This document shows, piece by piece, positions 5,701 through 10,889 of a stretch of 10,889 bases of DNA. Source of the DNA: Planctomycetota bacterium (GTDB lineage: Bacteria > Planctomycetota > Phycisphaerae > WQYP01); contig JAJZNY010000030.1 in assembly GCA_021852245.1 (NCBI GenBank), forward strand, positions 1 through 10,889, written 5' to 3'. Both the position numbers and the translations under genes were made by a program. The notes beneath the pieces were generated by a model, which was not told the origin of the DNA, searched no databases, and was given only the letters and a program-made list of their open reading frames with translations. Within the stretch, counting starts at the first letter, position 1. Each line of letters begins with the position of its first letter.

Positions 5701-8148
5701 GCGGGCGGAAGTGCGACCGTCAGTGCCATCGGCAGCCTGACCGATGGCGGAGCGGTTTCGATCAGCGGCTACGCGGCTGGCGGCGACGAGGGGTCGAACG
5801 GTAACGGTTACGGGGCAGGCGGCCAAGTCGTCGCATCAACCGACCAACTGTTCGGTTCATCCAACGGCGGTGCCGTAAGTGTTTCTGGCTATTTCCGGGG
5901 CGGCATCGGGCAAAACGGGGCCAATGAGACGCTAAGCAATGTCGTTGGCGGCCAAACCACCGGCGCCCTTACGCTTTCCCAAACGGCGGTCGCGGGCAAT
6001 GCCGACGGCGCGGGCGTCGCCGGGGGCAATGCCTCAAGCACGCTGACGCAGCAGTACACCAGCAGCACGGCACCCCAGCCATCGAGCCTCTCGCTGACGG
6101 TCAATGCGGACGGCGGCAGCGGTGGGCCTGGAAACAGCTCAACAGCAGGCGGTGCAGGAGGAAGTGCGACCGTCAGTGCCATCGGCAGCTTGACCGATGG
6201 TGGGGCGGTGACCATCAACGGGGCTGCAACCGGCGGCCCAGGTGGCCTTGCCGGGCAGGCCGGTGTGGCGGTCGCGGCGGCCAATAGTTTATTTGGCTCC
6301 TCCAACACCGGGCCGGTCAGCGTCTCCGGGTATTTCACGGGTGGGGATGGGGTAAACAATGGGGGCGACGAAAGTTTGGTCAATGCCGTTGGCGGCATGA
6401 CAACCGGCGCACTCGTCTTGAAACAATTGGCTTTTGGCGGCTCTGGGTACCAACTGGGAGGGAGCGCGAGCAGCACGCTGGACCAGCAATTCGCTGCGGG
6501 CAGTCAGCAGCCATCGAGTCTTTCGTTAACCGCCGTCGCTAACGGTGGCAACGGTGGCTACTCCGTTGGCTCAGCAGATGGCGGTGGGTATGCCTCAGCT
6601 TCAGCCAGCGGCACGCTGGCCGATGGGGGTGCGGTAACGGCCGTCGGCGAGGCGACGGGGGGCAGGAACTTTGCGGGGGGCTCCAACGGCGGGGCGACGG
6701 CAAGTGCGACGGCGGCGACATCTTCCGGGGCGGTCAATGTTGAGGCGTTGGCGTCGTTAAGTGGCCCAAGCCACTCGGCGAATGTGGAAGCGGCGGTGAA
6801 TGTAGGAGGCCAGCCTGTAGCGCCGTCTCCAATCAACGGCAGTCGGCAGGCTGCTGCATATGCGACGGCATTGCCGAGTCAAGCAACGGTTTCGGGGCTG
6901 TACGCCGGCACCAGCAATTTTGCGGTCAGCGGTGGCGCTTATAATCAGGTTCTTGGGGTCGCGACTCTGAGCGGTCAAGCGATATCCGGCACACCCGGAC
7001 TCAACCGAAAAAGCGAAACGACCTGGACGATAAGCCCGGGTCAGTTGGCATCATCCCAGCAGGAACTTCTGCTTGGCTACGATGGCGCAAGCTATACGGG
7101 AACGGGGGAAGTGGACTTTCAGGTCACGCAGGATGGTAATCCGCTCATCAATCAGCAATTCACCAATTTTGGTCAAGCTGCGAGTTATTTTAACAACCAG
7201 ACCGTTGATCTGGGTTCCATGTCTTCCATAGCGGCCTCGGGCGGAACAACGGCCCTGAACATATCGATGGATGTGGTCGGCGGCACGGCCGGTTCGTTAT
7301 TTACCGTCAATTCCATGGCGGTGACCAGTGCGGTAGCCGCCAACGCTCCAATTTCAATGGGCGGCAAATACGCGGGCTATTCGGTAGTGCGTGATTTCGG
7401 AAGTAATGATCGAAACACCGATGTCCAGTTTCTCGGCGGTACGGCATCCACTTCGACGACGCTGGCAGTGAGTTTCTCCAGCGCTCCAACAACCGCCACG
7501 AATTTAATCAGTGATATTGTCAATATCAGCGGTACCAATTCAGATCGGTATGTGGTGCAACTCAGCTACAATCCCTCTCTGGTAACCAATGGAGCGCTGA
7601 GCCCGGTGCTGGCGTGGAAGATGGCCAATGGGTCCTGGGTCGCCGCCTACTTGGGAGATATAGGGAGTTCCGTCGGTACTGAAATAAACGGCGCATATGT
7701 CGCGGGAAGCGGCGCACCGGTCGGTACCTATGGCATCGACACAGCGGCGCATACGGTTTGGGCGGTACTGAATTATTCCGGCTCGTCTTTGACCGATCCG
7801 CTGGGGCAATTTGCCGTCATGCAACGCACGCCCGGCGACACTAATGGTGATGGGACGGTCAATCTACAGGATTTCCTTACTCTGAAAAGTAATTTTGGAA
7901 CGACGGATCAAACATGGTCGCAGGGGAATTTTCTTGGAACCAGCACCATCAATCTGCAGGATTTTCTGGCGTTGAAAGCCAATTTCGGATCGGGAGCGAC
8001 ACTCTCGTCCGTCAATTCATATCTGACGGCTTCAACGGCAACACCGGAACCTGCGGCGGTTCTGCTGCTTCTGGGAGGTGCGTCGGTTCTGATGCTTAAA
8101 CGTCGCCGGGCGGCGAGCAGGGGTCAGAGGGGTTTGTGGAGCAAATGA
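2776..8148 (+). CDS. Giant repetitive secreted protein with dockerin-like and PEP-CTERM C-terminus
   Basis: A 1790-residue exported protein. I chose ATG 2776 because GGGAGG lies 5 bases upstream and a signal peptide follows (hydrophobic about 15-26, cleavage likely after SMA at 33); the frame extends back to GTG 2734 without support. Residues about 206-1296 are tandem Gly/Ser/Thr/Ala-rich repeats recurring around QTTGALTLSQTA, QPSSLSLTV and GGAVSVSG. Residues about 1410-1520 look like a beta-sandwich. About 1560-1680 resembles a module common in Phycisphaerae surface proteins (YGIDT and TVWAVLNY, 1652-1667). A dockerin-like EF-hand loop follows (Asp1688, Asn1690, Asp1692, Thr1694, Asp1699), then a degenerate second loop (1717-1729). 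TPEP at 1756-1759, a short hydrophobic helix and KRRR at 1775-1778 form the PEP-CTERM signal. I see no cysteine after the signal peptide. The likely role is as a surface or matrix protein sorted by exosortase; the exact function is unknown. Confidence 0.9.
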   Translation: MRMDKAPAFTSRGGISGVLLCAAAAASPLPSMATTINTVTITGTNGSAGVAAQPAYATAANGDPGQLATAVGGSGGTFNVNSTGSTTPSAGYVGAAAGAYAGLNPSSAYTPPGTALQGTATATGGAGGLEVLLVQNGSTQYFAGAGGSATAKVQTSASGVSIGGAVTASATAAGGSGGYIYDPSGIHSGNGGNASASGYVVDQQEVPLTISVKAVGGNAGEPSPNAVTTGDGSGGTAQISAEGISRGGAVNVSGTAIGGNGQNGVKETLSNTVSGQTTGALTLSQTAIGGNALGVGGLGGYASSTLTRQYTSSTTPQPSSLSLTVNATGGNGGPASGSMGVGNGGAASISAFGALSNGGAVSVSGTATGGSGLTGANENLNNAVSGETTGALTLSQTATGGNALGAGGTGGNATSTLTDDYTSSTAPQPSSLSLTVKAIGGPASGSVAAGNAGAASISALGTLTDGGAVSVSGTAIGGSGQNGVNEILNNVVSGQTTGALTLSQTAIGGGALGAGGAGGNATSALTEDYTSGTAPQPSSLSLTVKATGGNGGPASGSVAAGNAGVTSISAFGALSNGGAVSVSGTATGASGTNGANEILNNAVGGQTARALTLSQTAIGGNALGAGGAGGYASSALTEEYTSSAAQPSSLSLTVTAEAGVGGTATYSSPAGAGGNAAISATGSLRNGGAVTIVGEAAAGSGGSEVTGSAGGAAGQLITTENSLFGSSNGGAVNVSGLFYGGSGQNGANVNLSNVVGGQTTGALTLAQTAYAGEALNYGGTAGYASSKLDEQYASTSPQPSSLSLTVKATGGLGGQADTSIAAQAGGNAAVSATGSLTDGGAVSISGYAAGGDGGEGWNGNDGAGGQVVASTDQLFGSSNGGAVSVSGYFQVGAGQNGPNETLSNVVGGQTTGALTLSQTAVGGNALGAGGTGGNASSTLTEDYISGTAPQPSSLSLTVNAHGGSGGPGNSSTAGGAGGSATVSAIGSLTDGGAVSISGYAAGGDEGSNGNGYGAGGQVVASTDQLFGSSNGGAVSVSGYFRGGIGQNGANETLSNVVGGQTTGALTLSQTAVAGNADGAGVAGGNASSTLTQQYTSSTAPQPSSLSLTVNADGGSGGPGNSSTAGGAGGSATVSAIGSLTDGGAVTINGAATGGPGGLAGQAGVAVAAANSLFGSSNTGPVSVSGYFTGGDGVNNGGDESLVNAVGGMTTGALVLKQLAFGGSGYQLGGSASSTLDQQFAAGSQQPSSLSLTAVANGGNGGYSVGSADGGGYASASASGTLADGGAVTAVGEATGGRNFAGGSNGGATASATAATSSGAVNVEALASLSGPSHSANVEAAVNVGGQPVAPSPINGSRQAAAYATALPSQATVSGLYAGTSNFAVSGGAYNQVLGVATLSGQAISGTPGLNRKSETTWTISPGQLASSQQELLLGYDGASYTGTGEVDFQVTQDGNPLINQQFTNFGQAASYFNNQTVDLGSMSSIAASGGTTALNISMDVVGGTAGSLFTVNSMAVTSAVAANAPISMGGKYAGYSVVRDFGSNDRNTDVQFLGGTASTSTTLAVSFSSAPTTATNLISDIVNISGTNSDRYVVQLSYNPSLVTNGALSPVLAWKMANGSWVAAYLGDIGSSVGTEINGAYVAGSGAPVGTYGIDTAAHTVWAVLNYSGSSLTDPLGQFAVMQRTPGDTNGDGTVNLQDFLTLKSNFGTTDQTWSQGNFLGTSTINLQDFLALKANFGSGATLSSVNSYLTASTATPEPAAVLLLLGGASVLMLKRRRAASRGQRGLWSK
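3391..6663 (+). repeat. In-gene tandem repeat array, eight clear units plus a degenerate first
   Basis: The codons for QPSSLSL recur at 3724, 4057, 4381, 4711, 5167, 5623, 6076 and 6508, giving successive periods of 333, 324, 330, 456, 456, 453 and 432 bp, all multiples of three. A worn copy (VPLTISVKAVGG) precedes them at 3391. The first three periods encode about 108-111 residues. The later four encode about 144-152 because of an added segment ending FGSSNGGAV. The DNA of neighbouring long units is nearly identical in places: 5357-5443 matches 5810-5896 at 86 of 87 bases, and 5626-5756 matches 6079-6209 at 125 of 131, both at offset 453. This indicates recent duplication or gene conversion. 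Confidence 0.93.
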
Positions 8149-8182
8149 GCGGTATACAAGTATGTCGTTTGTTGTTTTTTAT

Positions 8183-8187
8183 GGGAG
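8183..8187 (+). promoter_or_regulatory. Ribosome binding site selecting the internal ATG of the small PEP-CTERM gene
   Basis: GGGAG ends 7 bases before ATG 8195. The longer in-frame start at 8162 has no Shine-Dalgarno and would add 11 residues in front of a typical Lys/Arg-then-hydrophobic signal peptide, so 8195 is preferred. Confidence 0.75.
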
Positions 8188-8194
8188 TACTCCA

Positions 8195-8725
8195 ATGAAT
8201 CCACGTGTCAAAATCCTGTCGGGTGTTCTGGCCTCACTTTTTATCGCGTATGCCGCCTCCGCGGTGTCTGCCACGCCGACACCGTTGTACGGCAGCAAAT
8301 CCGATCTGCAACTGCAGGTGAATACGACAACCGGTGACGTTCAACTCATCACACCACTTTCAACCGGTGTGATCATCAGCGGCTATGAAATCGACTCCTC
8401 CGGAGGAAGTCTGGTCCCCGCGAATATTAACAGTGTCAGCAGTAACACCACAGGCTGGTTTGAGCTTGCCACCACCTCCAAAGTGATTTCGGAAGGTACG
8501 CTCAGTGCGGTGGGCTATTCGATCAATCCGAGTTACAACCTGGGTGATATCTTCAATACCAGCGGAAGTCAGGATCTCGTCTTTCAATGGGGAGACGACA
8601 ATAATTACGATTACGTCAATGCGCCGGTAACGTATGTGTCCACCCCTGAACCCGCTGCCCTGGGGATGCTAAGCGTTGGAATCATCGGATTGGCCATCAC
8701 CAGACGCAGAAAATCAAAAGCCTGA
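8195..8725 (+). CDS. Small PEP-CTERM sorting domain protein
   Basis: A 176-residue exported protein. It has a signal peptide (Arg4/Lys6, hydrophobic 8-22, cleavage probably after AVSA at 26). A single compact domain of about 120 residues follows, opening LQLQVNTTTGDVQL (38-51) and continuing with GYEIDSSGGSLVP (63-75) and DLVFQWGDD (127-135). The tail is a canonical PEP-CTERM signal: TPEP at 150-153, hydrophobic helix 155-168, basic TRRRK 169-173. The 'TTTG.V.L....I.GYEI.S..GSL.P' pattern is one I associate with a beta-rich module repeated in many planctomycete PEP-CTERM proteins; it has no assigned function. It starts 46 bp after the giant gene with no terminator between, so the two are likely co-transcribed, and both should be substrates of the same exosortase. 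A strong hairpin follows its stop. Confidence 0.9.
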   Translation: MNPRVKILSGVLASLFIAYAASAVSATPTPLYGSKSDLQLQVNTTTGDVQLITPLSTGVIISGYEIDSSGGSLVPANINSVSSNTTGWFELATTSKVISEGTLSAVGYSINPSYNLGDIFNTSGSQDLVFQWGDDNNYDYVNAPVTYVSTPEPAALGMLSVGIIGLAITRRRKSKA

Positions 8726-8731
8726 TTCGGC

Positions 8732-8768
8732 CGTCGACGGCGAGCCATTCACATGGCGGCCGTCGACG
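8732..8768 (+). terminator. Strong hairpin directly after the PEP-CTERM operon
   Basis: CGTCGACGGC (8732-8741) pairs with GCCGTCGACG (8759-8768). Inside this, GCCAT (8744-8748) pairs with ATGGC (8753-8757) around a TCAC tetraloop, with only GA and G unpaired between the two helices. That gives 15 pairs in 37 bases, starting 6 bases after the stop codon. No T-run follows, so it is a stem-only or Rho-assisted terminator, or a 3'-end protecting structure. The left arm also contains a perfect 12-bp palindrome (8730-8741). Confidence 0.55.
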
Positions 8769-8922
8769 CGACCATATCCGGCCGACGCGGCACAAGCGTG
8801 CCCGTTGCGAGCAGGCTTCGGCGGCGGCCGTGGCTCTGTCGTTGCGGCAGCTTTCCGCGCCCCGCCCCGGCGCGTTATGATTTCGGGGAGAATTCCATTT
8901 TGAGGCCGGGTCATGGTCGCGA

Positions 8923-8940
8923 ACAATAGGATCCTGTTGT
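8923..8940. repeat. Near-perfect 18-bp inverted repeat
   Basis: ACAA-T-AGGATCCT-G-TTGT is symmetric apart from one T/G pair (8927/8936), which would still be a wobble pair in RNA. The AGGATCCT core is a perfect palindrome. It may be a protein-binding dyad or part of a structured 3' region; no partner gene indicates which. Confidence 0.35.
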
Positions 8941-8946
8941 CTGAAT

Positions 8947-9000
8947 GCACCGATGAAAGGTGCGGTGGCGAAACGAGGAACCCGCCGCGCGAAGCGCGGC
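8947..9000. repeat. Two adjacent stable hairpins
   Basis: GCACC (8947-8951) pairs with GGTGC (8959-8963) around GATGAAA. Then GCCGCGC (8984-8990) pairs with GCGCGGC (8994-9000) around GAA, which creates the exceptionally stable GCGAAGC mini-hairpin core. On the minus strand the second hairpin lies downstream of the gene ending at 9141. The pair could belong to a bidirectional terminator, a REP-like palindrome or a small RNA. Confidence 0.4.
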
Positions 9001-9010
9001 TCCATGCATG

Positions 9011-9041
9011 CTCACCTTTCCACTTTCTACTCTCACCTTTC
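9011..9041. repeat. 10-bp direct repeat with 21-bp period
   Basis: CTCACCTTTC occurs at 9011-9020 and again at 9032-9041, 21 bp apart (two helical turns), in a pyrimidine-rich strand. The complement of its CACCTTTC core, GAAAGGTG, occurs at 8955-8962, so long-range pairing in RNA is possible. Confidence 0.35.
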
Positions 9042-9100
9042 TGGCCGCGCAGCCGGCCCCGGCGGTGAAAACATTATTAACCTCTGAGAACGCCGGGAAC

Positions 9101-9118
9101 GGGTGAATTACCACACCC
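9101..9118 (-). terminator. Weak hairpin after the minus-strand gene
   Basis: GGGTG (9101-9105) pairs with CACCC (9114-9118) around an 8-base loop, 23 bases beyond the stop at 9141. The stem is only 5 bp and no T-run follows, so it is a weak terminator candidate for the gene ending at 9141. Confidence 0.2.
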
Positions 9119-9140
9119 CTCAGCCCTCCATACGCCGCGG

Positions 9141-10310
9141 CTATCCGCTGTGCTTTCCCGGCGTGATGTCCTTGAGCTGGATATCTCTGAAAAATGCGTC
9201 CCCCTTGTTCAGATAGATAAAGAGATCAATCCGTACCCATTTGATAGGATATTTCCTAGCCTGACTCTTCACCGATTGCGGCTCAAAATCCATCTCGGTC
9301 GTCTGCCATTTCGGTTTGGTCATCACCGGCAGGAGCTGAGCCCGATAAAGTTCCCGTCGCTGGCTCGCCAGATCCCCCGCGCGACTGAATTGATCCGGCC
9401 AATACGCAAAACCCTTCACAAACACCCGTACCCGTGGCCCGTTGCCGCAATAACTCACACTCACCCGATAGCGATCCCCCTGTTTAACCGGTATCCACGT
9501 GCTTTCCGCCGCGAGGCCGTTGCTTTGCGCCACTCCCAGCCCCATCCGCATCATCAGACACTTCCCCCTGGCATGCGGGTTGCCGCCGTCCGCAACGGAT
9601 TGGTTGACGATCGCCACGCGATCGCTCGGCAGATTCGCCGCCTGCTGATTGCTGACAAATGGCGGGTGATAATCTTCCTTGAGAAGAAATACGCTCCAGT
9701 CTTTTGCCCGCCCGCCGTTGTCGGCCGCGAGGCGGAAATGGGCGTCGGGAACCAGATTCGGCCGCACCTTGAAGAGGTGCTGATAGATCGGATTGGTCAG
9801 ATTGACCTGCTGCTCGGATACGTGGTGAAAGGGGATATTATCCAGTCGGGTGAGGAGGCTCTCCACCGCCAGCCGCGGGCTGGTGTTATTGGGGGGGATG
9901 GTACCCGCGACGGTGCGGACCAGCTTGCCGTGCGTATAGAGTTGCAGCGTGAGGCGGCGATGATTCACAAACCCCATGACCGCCTGGTCCACCGCCAGCG
10001 TGGAGATGACTTTTTTAATATCCGAGGCCGCGACGTGCCGCCGCCACGGAATCTGCAGGGCATTGATCATCATATCGACCTGGTGATCCGATACGCGCCG
10101 GAAGTGGCCGTTGCGTGACATTTTCTTTCCCACCGCAAAGCGCATCCGCCGGGCCAGACCGCGCTCGGATCGCTGTTTGGCGACGAATGGCAAGATGGCC
10201 AGCGAGGGGGGCTTTGATTTCGCCTGTGCTCTCCGCAGCGGACACACGCCGATCATGACGATGAGCAATGCCAGAATAATAGACGTGATATTCGGTAAGC
10301 GTGAGTGCAT
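9141..10310 (-). CDS. Exported protein: TolB/CsgG-like N-domain plus carbohydrate-binding-like C-domain
   Basis: A 389-residue protein I cannot assign to a named family. A signal peptide is clear (hydrophobic 9-22, cleavage likely after AQA at 30). Residues about 36-155 start with SLAILPF (36-42) and have the alternating strand/helix pattern of the TolB N-terminal or CsgG-like fold, including a VDQAVMGFVN strand (108-117). Residues about 185-383 look like a jelly-roll carbohydrate-binding domain: NLVPDAHF at its start, WIPVKQGDRYRVSVSY (272-287) as the central strand pair, and FFRDIQL (373-379) as the closing strand. No catalytic motif is evident. The start is ATG 10310, supported by a perfect GGAGGT 5 bases upstream. 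It is transcribed alone, convergent with the PEP-CTERM operon. A periplasmic or envelope binding role is plausible. The domain calls are pattern-based inference. Confidence 0.8.
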   Translation of the reverse strand: MHSRLPNITSIILALLIVMIGVCPLRRAQAKSKPPSLAILPFVAKQRSERGLARRMRFAVGKKMSRNGHFRRVSDHQVDMMINALQIPWRRHVAASDIKKVISTLAVDQAVMGFVNHRRLTLQLYTHGKLVRTVAGTIPPNNTSPRLAVESLLTRLDNIPFHHVSEQQVNLTNPIYQHLFKVRPNLVPDAHFRLAADNGGRAKDWSVFLLKEDYHPPFVSNQQAANLPSDRVAIVNQSVADGGNPHARGKCLMMRMGLGVAQSNGLAAESTWIPVKQGDRYRVSVSYCGNGPRVRVFVKGFAYWPDQFSRAGDLASQRRELYRAQLLPVMTKPKWQTTEMDFEPQSVKSQARKYPIKWVRIDLFIYLNKGDAFFRDIQLKDITPGKHSG

Positions 10311-10315
10311 GTACC

Positions 10316-10321
10316 ACCTCC
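10316..10321 (-). promoter_or_regulatory. Strong ribosome binding site fixing the start at 10310
   Basis: On the minus strand GGAGGT lies 5 bases before the ATG at 10310, a perfect anti-16S match. This settles the start, and the signal peptide then begins right at the N-terminus. Confidence 0.85.
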
Positions 10322-10437
10322 ATGATCGCCTCCGCTGGCGGCGGAAAGCATTTTAGCATACGGCGGCCTCGGCGCATGGACCCGCCTCTACGTCCCGATC
10401 TGCGGGTGTTCTGCCGCCGGTCAAGTCCGGGGAGTTA

Positions 10438-10587
10438 TCAAGCCGCAGCGATCAGTCGAGCCAATTTCCCGACCTGCGGGGTCGAAACAGCGATACCCTG
10501 CAAAACAGAAATAATATCCCAAAACGCTAGACCTACTGCATCCAGATATGAACCCGATTCTTCCTCATCGCCCGTTTTCCCTCCTCT
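10438..10587 (-). pseudogene. Possible remnant of a small coding region, doubtful
   Basis: A 49-codon open stretch ends at the TGA 10438-10440 and encodes an acidic linker followed by a helix-like segment (LDAVGLAFWDIISVLQGIAV, then PQVGKLARLIAAA). A TGA lies directly upstream (10588-10590) and there is no ATG or GTG in the frame. A neighbouring frame continues upstream with a similar acidic run (HKTEEEGK), so a single frameshift near 10575 would join them. This could be decay of a short gene or simple chance. Confidence 0.15.
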
Positions 10588-10889
10588 TCAGTTTTGTGCG
10601 CCGGGCCCGATTGGCCAGAAGCAGTGGAAATCAATTTGGAGTGGGGTCGGGAAGTGGGGCCATGATGTCGGAAGTTTGCGCAAAGAGCAATCGTCACGAT
10701 CCAGAAAATTTCATCTATGCAACAACTTGGATATACTTACGTTAACAGGGTGTGCCTGCCCACCGGGTGTGGAGGGTGGTGCATGGCGTTGGCGTTGCTT
10801 AGACGTTGTTCACCCGTGTAAGGCGTTGGTGTGTGAAATGGATGGTTTTTTTGTGTTGCAGACTTGATGGAACTTGATAAACCTCTTTT

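Larger units (their letters stand above)
8726..9140. other. 415-bp convergent intergenic region rich in dyads and short repeats
   Basis: This region lies between the 3' ends of the plus-strand PEP-CTERM operon and the minus-strand gene ending at 9141. It holds a strong hairpin (8732-8768), an 18-bp near-palindrome (8923-8940), two stable hairpins (8947-8963 and 8984-9000), a 10-bp direct repeat (9011-9041) and a weak stem (9101-9118). Several frames are open on the minus strand, but none has protein-like composition or an initiation signal I trust. The most likely content is transcription termination for both sides, possibly with a structured RNA or a REP-like element. Confidence 0.55.
10311..10889. 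other. 579-bp right-end region without a supported gene
   Basis: The leader of the minus-strand gene is here: a GGAGGT ribosome site (10316-10321, minus), a small dyad TCCGC/GCGGA just upstream of it, and a TAAAAT that could serve as a -10 about 40 bases before the start, without a good -35. Beyond that no frame resembles a known protein. On the minus strand, 10441-10587 encodes 49 codons with a protein-like C-terminal half but no good start. A second minus frame, with a single stop, runs from the right edge down to about 10550. At the right edge an ATG (10867) opens on the plus strand but is cut off after seven codons. Confidence 0.5.

Noticed and set aside
3675..6476. Several minus-strand frames of 60-235 codons under the repeat array, sharing similar repetitive sequences
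   Set aside because: They are shadows of the in-frame tandem repeats: Gly/Ala-rich GGC/GCC codons leave the antisense frames open, and the copies look related only because the DNA is repeated. No start signals or plausible folds.
3391..6663. CRISPR-like periodic repeats
   Set aside because: The period is 324-456 bp, all multiples of three, with continuous open frame and repeated protein sequence. There is no short repeat with unique spacers and no cas gene.
3391..6663. Mycobacterial PE-PGRS-like protein
   Set aside because: The Gly-Gly-Ala richness is superficially similar, but there is no PE domain, and the units are long ordered repeats followed by dockerin and PEP-CTERM modules.
8941..8980. 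Hammerhead-ribozyme-like core (GATGA followed by GAAAC)
   Set aside because: The CUGAUGA box reads CCGATGA, the bases after it cannot form stem II with those before GAAAC, and no cleavage-site stem is present.
8697..9005. Minus-strand frame of 102 codons in the convergent intergenic region
   Set aside because: The composition is Arg/Pro-rich as expected from translating GC-rich dyads, there is no Shine-Dalgarno, and the region overlaps the operon-end hairpin.
9150..10118. 322-codon plus-strand frame
   Set aside because: It lies entirely antisense to the exported TolB/CBM-like protein, which has a perfect Shine-Dalgarno and signal peptide; the plus frame has neither.

Overview
The window looks like a chromosomal segment of a Planctomycetota bacterium, most likely class Phycisphaerae. 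Three signs point there. Two adjacent secreted proteins end in PEP-CTERM sorting tails. One of them also carries a dockerin-like pair of NLQDFL-type repeats together with a 'YGIDT..TVWAVLNY' module that I associate with Phycisphaerae surface proteins. The pheT fragment at the left edge encodes the short form of PheRS beta that lacks the N-terminal tRNA-binding OB insertion. The phylum call rests on remembered family features, not on a database search.

Layout. Bases 1-404 (minus strand) hold the 5' part of pheT, running off the left edge. Bases 480-1385 (minus) hold metF, encoding methylenetetrahydrofolate reductase, 75 bp upstream of pheT and probably co-transcribed with it. A 252-bp divergent intergenic region separates metF from a plus-strand DJ-1/PfpI gene (1638-2342) closely resembling isonitrile hydratase. 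A 433-bp gene-poor stretch follows. It contains promoter-like sequences and a perfect 14-bp palindrome, and leads into the dominant feature: a 1790-residue, Gly/Ser/Thr/Ala-rich secreted protein built from eight clear tandem repeat units, with dockerin and PEP-CTERM modules at its C-terminus (2776-8148). Forty-six bp later a second, 176-residue PEP-CTERM protein begins (8195-8725). A strong hairpin comes directly after its stop codon. A 415-bp convergent intergenic region full of inverted and direct repeats separates it from a minus-strand gene (9141-10310) for an exported protein with a TolB/CsgG-like N-terminal domain and a carbohydrate-binding-like C-terminal domain. The last 579 bp contain no gene I can support.

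How it fits together. metF and pheT are housekeeping functions (one-carbon metabolism and translation). The DJ-1-like enzyme is a stand-alone cytoplasmic gene. The two PEP-CTERM genes form a likely two-gene surface operon whose products should be exported by Sec, processed by an exosortase and placed at the cell surface or in the extracellular matrix; no exosortase gene is in this window. The giant repeat protein is the most unusual element: its repeats have two period classes (about 330 bp and about 450 bp), and the later ones are almost identical at DNA level, which indicates recent tandem duplication or gene conversion. I find no defence system, CRISPR array, transposase, tRNA or rRNA in the window.
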